DNA of 64,000 bases from Paracentrotus lividus (lineage: Eukaryota > Echinodermata > Echinoidea > Camarodonta > Echinidae), in contig CALNVZ010003435.1 of NCBI GenBank assembly GCA_940671915.1, positions 15,349,676 through 15,413,675 on the forward strand. The letters are read 5' to 3'. The translations under genes and the position numbers were made by a program. This document shows positions 40,101-49,100 of the stretch, in pieces. The notes beneath the pieces were generated by a model. That model was not told where the DNA came from. It was given only the letters and a program-made list of their open reading frames with translations, and made no database searches. Position 1 is the stretch's first letter. The number at the start of each line of letters is the position of its first letter.

Positions 40101-43100
40101 CGCTTTACAAAACCTTTGCGTTTCAACGTACATGGTTTTCACCGCATTTCCTGTTGTCAAGTCCCCGTGCCTACCGGGCGGCTAAGCTTGCAATGGAGCG
40201 GTATAAATTAATCATGTGCCGCCGTATCCTCAGCCGCGTTTGATAATTCACTGTTTTAAGATAGTAAATGACTTGCAGTAGATTGTTTTTACGGTCAGAG
40301 TGATAGAATTCTATCATTTCGATCTCTTTTGCACTAGTTTTTGGAAGTTACTAAATCCCTTTAAGCCTTCTTCACACTATAGAGTAAAACCGTGATTGCA
40401 TATTTTTAAAAAGCCAGTATGTCAATTAATGCAGTAATACAGGGTGCAATGTGTTCTAATTGTGTCAAGTATTACTTGGATATTTCATGGCTATATTTTA
40501 AGCAGAAACAACCAATTTAACAAGTGTGATCAGCATTTTTATTTATTTATTTGATTTCAATAAATAGCTAAAACATTAGCAGTAATTTTTTTTTCACCTA
40601 AGGCTAACCCTATCGAGTCTACCTCTGATAATATTAGTAATAATCCCTAATGTTGCTTTTGGGTTCACATGGTCTTTGTCTAAAAATGAGATTTGTAGTT
40701 TTAAATAAACATGATTTCCAGCTAATTCAATACAGCATGCTTATATTTTTTTTGCTCAAATGATGAATCTACATGTATTATATGATAACTTTTTCAAATT
40801 CATTCTTAGTCGGTTGTTCTCGTATTTTCAATTCCATTACTGGTAATCAAACGCGGCAAAGTTGCAAGATAGATAATCATCATATTTCCCTTTCTCCTCA
40901 TAAAACATAGCATTTATGACGACGATATTAGCTTTATATTTTGGATTATCTCCAGATCGGGATAACCTTTCATAAAACCAGGTCATGGTTGTAAAAACCT
41001 TCAAGAAATAATCCCTCATCAAATGAAGACAATAGTAGCGTTCACACGGTAGGCCTTAACTCCAAGTTAAAGCCCAAGTATAGTTGTTGTAGAGAAAATT
41101 GCATTTTTCAAAAACTTACTCAACTTGTCCTAATATTGTCCAATAACATATCAACACATGGGTAAGTAATATAACCATGTGCCATGCATGTCTTTTCATG
41201 ATATGTTATAGTTAGCATAAACATGGGGAGATATTTATCAAAATGAGGCCATACTTCCTTCACTCTTACCCCAGAACTCTGGGCATGCCACACCACTGCT
41301 GGCTGGTATGGCGTGTGGGCATTCTGTGTGTGTATCAGTCTGTGTATCAATAGCATATACTTTACACACAAACCACTGCACATTGCACTCTCCCCAGTGT
41401 GATCCTGTTTAGGCACGGCCCAGAAACAAACCGATTTACACAGTTTTGTTGCTAAATTCAGGTCTTAGAGTGGATTTTATAACAAATAATTTTGAACACA
41501 GAGGTTATTTGAGGTATTAATTCATATTATTCTGCTATGGAAGTAAAAAAAAATATGTTCTCCCAAAACTATACATGAGCTTTAACTCCAAGTTATCCTT
41601 AAGAACATAGTCCTTAAGGATAACTTGGAGTTAACTTAGAGTTAAGGCCCGTGTGAACGATCTTGGTGTTTATGTTCTCGACAGATCTTAGGGTTAAGAC
41701 TCTTAACTCCAAGTTAACTCCAAGCGGTGGGTGGTCCCGATCGCGCGTTTGACCGTGTGGACGGGATTTCAGCTTAGAGTTAGTGTTCTCGAGGACAAGA
41801 GTGACCCCTTGCATAGGTTAAACTTCCGGCCCACTGGAGCGACGTAGGGGAAATGAATTGCGCGCGCTACTACAACTTGTACTTCCGTCATCGAGCCGCT
41901 CGCTTGTCCTCGAGGACACTGTTCTCGAGGACAAGCACCCCGTGTGAACGTAACTCGGGAACAAGCCGTCGGGGTTTAAATTCTTAAGGATACTGTTCTC
42001 GAGGACTAAAACCCCGATGGTCCCGTGTGAACATAACTAGTATCTTCACCCCTAAACTTAATTTGGTTGTAATCTTGCAATTTCTCTTAGCATTCTGGTT
42101 ATCCTTTTTTACATGAGACTGCCCATAAACATTGACATGAAAATAGCATTGAGCAACAACTTGACTAGTTAAAGCTTTCCAGGTTGCGATCATTGAGGTA
42201 CAGAAATCAAAACAAACAAAACAAAGTAAGATATCACATGAGTGCTTAAGTCCTTGCTCTGTGCTATTTACATGCATGAGGAGTCAAATTTTACAATATT
42301 TATAAAAACATTTATTTATATTAATCTCTGCTCCAATCTCAGCTGACAAAAACCCCCCAAAAAACCCAGAACAAGCTGGATTGTTTCTTTGGTACTGTAG
42401 ATCAATATTCAAAATACAATTGCATACAAGTTGGAATATCTATGACGTGGAGTTCATAGAGATAGTGAAATGCATCCACAATGGATTACATATGTGTGGG
42501 TTGTAGAGATTTAGAAACAAATCTGTCAGGTGAGCCACCTGATCAAATGATGGACAATTATCATTATTTATGGCCAACGTCCTTTATCCCAGTTGAGAAA
42601 AATAATTTGCAAGAAAAAGAAACCTGCAATCTCAAATTCATAACTTCTACAGTATTTGTTTGATTGGAATTACTCTTAATAATAAATATTTAATAATAAT
42701 CACTTTTAAGAATTTAACTGATACAGGTGCTAGGCCCTTCAATCATTAGGCAAGCATAATATACCAAGTTCCTTATTCAAGCAATCCAATTACTATTCAT
42801 AATCACAAAGTATATGACATGAGGGTTAATCATTCTGCCATGGCACATCTGCTAGGTCAGAAATCCTTGGGCAATTGTGTCCTATATGAAACATCACACC
42901 AATCCTGGCAATAACACCCATTTCTGGAGTAAGCATGGCCATATGTCAGACCAAGGAGGTTCAGTTCAGTTCAGTTCGATTTTATTCTTTCTCAATCAAT
43001 AAAAACAATTACAATAATGATATAACATACAATGTAAAACTGTTAGCTGTTTACATATACCAAAGAAAAAGAAGGGAAACTACAAAAAAGGTCAGTGAAC

Positions 43101-46100
43101 TTGTTGGGCGTAGATCCCGAACATAATATAAAGGTTGTGACATAATAATGTCACTAGCTTGCTGCTAGGTCAGAGGATGAATGTACACACAGTATATAAT
43201 TTCCTTGCCATTAATTGTATATTTATTTTTTGGCTCTTGAAGAAGAAACCCATCATTCCTAATGTATACTCTAGATTTTATGGAACTATATTCCCTAAAT
43301 ACATGTATGTTATGAGTCTGCTCTGTCACATCTGCTATGCCAGATGATCCTAAAGCAACCCAATCCCTGGCTTGGGTTCTACATGAAATGCAGCCAACTT
43401 CACATTTATATCTCGAAATCGATTTAATTTCAACGCTTTCCTTCGCTTCCACGTCATATCACAATGTCAACATGCCAGATACAGAATGAAAATTAAACAC
43501 CAAATCATATGATGGAAAGTGTGTATTTCATCAGAGTCCGGCACTATTTGACTTACGCAAAGTTGACTGTAACTACAGATTCCTAATGTAAAACAACCTA
43601 ATTCCTAATGTAAAACAACCTAATTCCTGGTGTAAACACCAACATTCCTATGACAGACATGCAAGTATGTGACATGTGGGGTCATCAGTCTAGTATAGCG
43701 TGAACTTCATCCAGGGGTCAAATCATTGGTTGGGGTATGTATTATGGCTGACTCCTCCCACAGTCAATTTATCAACAACCAAACACAAAAAGGGTCAATG
43801 TACTTAGAAGAACCACACAGATGATAATAGTAGGGTTGGGCGAATCTCAACTTTTTTTTTCAAACAAGTTGTTTCTATAGTAAAATTCGACGTAGAAACT
43901 GAAAATGACAATCATTTTTGCATACGATGACGTCTTACGTCGCTAAAGTGCAAAAAACCAAAATGGCCACCAAAATAGCGTATTATGCCCAATTATCACA
44001 CTTTTTATACGTATAAATCACTTTTATTGCGTTTTTATATGGCTTTTGGGTGTCAGGGAACCCAACATGACTAATCCAACATAAATAATCCTACCTAAGT
44101 TGACTGTTAGTGTAGTTTGGTAGTTAGTTTCAGTCAATATCGAGCAAAAATCACCTCATATCAAAATCACTAAATAACACCTATAAACATACTAGGTACA
44201 TTTGGCCATGTTAAAATTGTCAGATTTGAGCTTTTAAACCATCAAAATCCATAAAGAAACAAAATAAAACCGGTTTATACCTATAACGTGTGTGATGAAT
44301 GGGCAAAATACACTATTTTGGTTTTTTGCACTTTAGCGACGTCAGACATCATCGTACACAAAAATCATTGTCATTTTTGGATTCTACATCAAATTTGACT
44401 ATAGAAGTAACTTGTTTGAAATAACTTTTCAGAAAAAAGTCATTATTTGCCCAACCCTAATAATAGCATTTGTAAATATTGAAGAATGAAAATAATCTAC
44501 TTTTTGAAGGGATCATTGATCATTCGTAGATCATGTTGTGAGCTGGTTTGAGCGGATGCATGACAACCATTTGCAACCAACATGGATCCACAAGAAACCT
44601 AAATTCTTCATGCCATGAATTGATTTACATGTACATGTAGATGACACTTTATAAATTATTTTCAGAATAAATAATTTCGCAAAATGCCTCAATAATAGAT
44701 TCACTAATCCTATTTCTTCTTTTTTCCTTCCATAATTCTCCAATAAAGCATTTGAGATTATAATATAGTATGATTTGTATGGTTTGTATCCAAAACATAC
44801 ATGTACAGCCCTTTTTTATTATCATTATTCTTGAGTTACATTCATTTCTTTCCTCCCAGATATATGCTTAAATATAAAAATAAAACAAATACCATCTCTA
44901 ACTCATAAACCATATCATTGTGATATGTAACTCAGGGTGTGTTCAATGTTCATTTTCAAATTTAAACGCCTACATGAATCATGATACAAAACGCAATTAC
45001 AAAAACACAGAACACAAACATGATCAGCGGTACACTGTTCAGTGTCAAAAATTTAAAGCTGATTTTATGTCCATTGTCTTTAAATTCCCCACTCTCAAAA
45101 ACAAACATCTGCGCCTTTTTTCACTTGCATTGGAAGCTTCCACTGCGAGAGCACATTTAAACACGTTTGAAAACTTAATTGTGTTCAGTGTCGCATTTCT
45201 TTGCATTCGCGATGCTCAAGGTCGTAAAATCAAAGCTGATCGCGATTCAAAACGCATCTTTTTTGGCATTTGAATTATCCTCCGAATGGAGATCTGAAAC
45301 ACGTTTACTTTTATGACCGGGAATGGGGACAATGAACACCCACTGTGTTTCTCTTTATATCAGCATTTTGTATCATGATTCATGTTGGCGTTTAAAATTT
45401 AAAAAATGAACATTGAACACACCCTCAGTCTCTTCATAAAAGAGGGCTTCAGAATAAATTATGTAGTCCTACATGTATATATTCATGTACAATTTTGTTA
45501 CTGCTTTAGTCCACAATCTGATGATGAATTTTTCAAGCGTGACGCTTCTCGTCTTGTCGATGTCTTACAATAAAACCCCAGGGGAAATCATCCCATATTG
45601 GTGTAAGTGAAAAAGCAGGGAAATTCCCGCATACTGTAATCAATCTACTATCTATGAATGTGTTCAATGTCCAGTTTCAAATTTATACGCCAACATGAAT
45701 CATGATACAAAACGCAATTACAAAACGCTGATATAAAGAAAAACAAAGTGTGTATTCATTGTCCCCCATCCCCGGTCGTAAAAGTAAACGCGTTTCAAAT
45801 CCTGATTCGGAGAAAAATTAAAACGCCGAAAAAGATACGTTTTGAAACACTATCAGCTTCAATTTTACGACCTTGAGCATCGCGAATGCAACGAAATGCG
45901 ACACTGAACAGGATTGAGTTTTCAAACGTGTTTACATGTGCACTCGCAATAGAAGCTTCTGTTGGAAGTGAAAAAGGGAGAAGATGTTTGTTTTTTGAGA
46001 GCTGGCAATTTAAAGACGATGGAAATATAATCAGCTTTAAATTTTTGACACTGAAGGGTGCACCACTCATCGCGTTTGTGTTTGTGTTTCGTAATTGCGT

Positions 46101-49100
46101 TTTGTATCATGATTCATGTTGGCGTATAAATTTGAAACTGGACAGTTAACACCACTCTATATACCCAGCCCAATAGGGATATAATGAGCGTGTACTGTCT
46201 CAACATGTACACTGCAAGTACATGAAAATGTCACATATTCAGGGGAGATTGTACGGATTAAGATGCCACATCCCCCCCCCCCCCCCATGATATAGGCCTA
46301 TCAGGAGTGTGCACTGTGGGGATTGGGACTGAAAACACCTTTTTAGTAACCAGCAAAAGTGGCAACGGATTTACAATTGTCAATTCATGACTTTTAAAAA
46401 ATTCAACCAGCTTTGTACATGCAGTAATCCAGCTATATGTCAACAGATCTTCAATAGTAATTTCACCATTTTTTGCTGATCCTATTTAGATCTCATTGAA
46501 GATAAGATAAGATAAGATAGCTGAAATTATTTGTGAATTTGCATATATCTAGAGGCTACAATGTATACTATAAATTTGTAATGGCTGATTTATAAATATC
46601 AAGCTCTCTTCTTCCATTTGGCATCAAATGCATTTCAAAAACAGAAAGGCTTAGATGAGCAAAAAGTGTTTGAAAATTAATGGTAAAATTCAGTTTGCAT
46701 GGAGTGAGTGGGCAGGAAGTTAAACAATTCCTTTAAGCGTAGACATCTGAAGACGTATTCAATTCATGCTGCAAACCTCATTTTCTTAAAATATTACGTT
46801 TAAACCTTAGAAACAGTGCCATAATATATTGTTATCAAAAAAATTTTTAAAAAGACAATGTGAAGTAAACGGGTACAAAACCAGTTTGGTTTAACCTTTT
46901 TAACCCCCTTTCCCGGCCCCAAAAAATAGATAAGTAAAATAAATAAAAAGATAAATATATTTTCAAAAGAAATAATAAAAAGGAACACAAATCAGAGAAA
47001 CTTGATAATTTTGTAATTGTTAATAACAGTTTGAGGATATCAACACTTTACACAGGATTCAATTAAATTGCAGACATATGCGCACATCTGAATACAATTT
47101 ACTGCTCCGGTTTCAAGCAACCCTTCATATTTTCATCTCTTGAGCTCACTTATCTTCTAATCACTCACTTAATGAAAATCATATTCGCATGAAGAAATTG
47201 GAGTCTTTAATCAAGAAAAAAGAGAGGAAATCCAGTAGGAGTCACAGCGCACCTGGATTTAATTTCTTCCTGGTAAACCCCATCCCAGGCAGATACAGAG
47301 ACCTTTTACACCATAATCTGAGCAAAATACATGTAAAATATAGCTAAGCAGTCATGGAGCTAATAAAAGATGTAACTGCAAATTCTACCTAAATAATGTA
47401 AAGTCCATCTTTGCACAAAATGTCCGCTTCAACATATTTAAAAAGACAATCTATAGTAATGGAAACATCACAAAAATTGCAAAATTATCCATTCGCAAAT
47501 TTCACAAACTACATGTACCGTAGTCAAAAATTACAAAAATATTGGCTTTTTAAAAAAAAAAAGAGAATTTTTTCCTTATCTTTCCTTTTTTGTTTACAGT
47601 ACATGCACTTACAAAAATTAATCTTTCTTGACCATGGGTGTAAAGAGGTTAGGATAAATCTTTTGTCTAGGAAAAATTCAATGTGTGCCATTTGCCAACA
47701 GCCAATACAAATTTGTTGATGAAAGTGTTTAATGGGGGTGTCATATCCCCACACCCTCCTCCCTTGAAGCAAAGCCTATACTTGACACTCCTAATAAGAA
47801 GTGACATTGTAGGGGTCATTTGAAGTGCACGACTAGCCAACCCATACTATCCCTATATCGACTGACTCACTGTTTCCTCTTTCAGATTTGATATCCCTCG
47901 AGCAGTAGACGCTAGGTCAGTTTAACCCCTTCCTCTAAAATCCCATAACACCCAGGGTTTGACAATAATAGGGATTAGATGCAAATAGAACCCAAAATGT
48001 TCTGTCAGTTCGATTCCATCCTTCAAATTTCTATAAATGCGCTTTAGAATACAGTGGATAACATTCCGTCCCTTGGATGGGATGTTATACGGAGGTCCAG
48101 TGTGTAGGAGTGTCATCAAACTATAAGCGCTTAGAAACACTAAGGTGGATATTGTATTAAGCGCTATATAAATGTAACTATTATTATGATTATTATCAAC
48201 TTTGGAATGTCAAGATCTTATATGTTTCCACATCAATAGCATGAACAAAAACTAGTCCGTAGTCTTTTATACACATCTCAACGATTTTAAGATTAATGAG
48301 TAATAAAATGTTTCCCCAAACAAGTCTTCCACTCTTGATTTGTGAGCTAATTATAATTGTTGCGCCTTGAGGTGATGAATTACAGGTATTGGGCTCCTGC
48401 ACCATTAATTTATCTGAGAACGCAGTTTCACACCCTCCGAAAGCATACTAGGTATTGATAGTAATATTACACTAATTTCACAATGGAAAACTGTAATTCC
48501 TTTCTCGTCGGTCTGGAAGAAGTAATGAAAATAATGGCAAAATCCTTCGGAGCTTGTAATAAATTGGTCATATCGATGACATGAGACTCCAAATCGACAC
48601 CAGATCAACTGAAAGCTTATATGTACAATTGTACTTGGCCTGAATGGATATTTCAGGAATGACAAAGATACAAAGATTCTGTTTTCGCAAGGATAAATCG
48701 AAAATTGCGTGTACATTGTCTACGACACAATCACTAGACATCATTTATTTTCCCTTTACGAAATTTCTCAAAATATCTTTGTTTAATCAGAGTGTTCTTC
48801 ATGATTAGTCGTAAAGTTTCACTTTCACTAATTGTTCAGGTTTCTTCTGAATATTAAAAATATGATGACTAGTACAATTTCCAGCACAGCAGATTCAAGG
48901 TCCTTAAATAATATGCATCACTGTGAGATAAGGAGTTGTGATTTGTTTGCTTATCCTACCTATTGATAGTATCTATAATGTAAATGAGAGTTGTGCATCT
49001 CAAAATGTATGCATAATCAGCAAACCTGGATCTAACTGACAACAAAATTCAATAAAACTGGAAACTCAAAATTTCTCGACATTGCAAGAACAGACAAACA

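Noticed and set aside
40230..40863. Possible MITE with GCCGCGTTTGAT ends
   Set aside because: Only about 13 bases match between the ends and there is no clear target duplication; insufficient to call.
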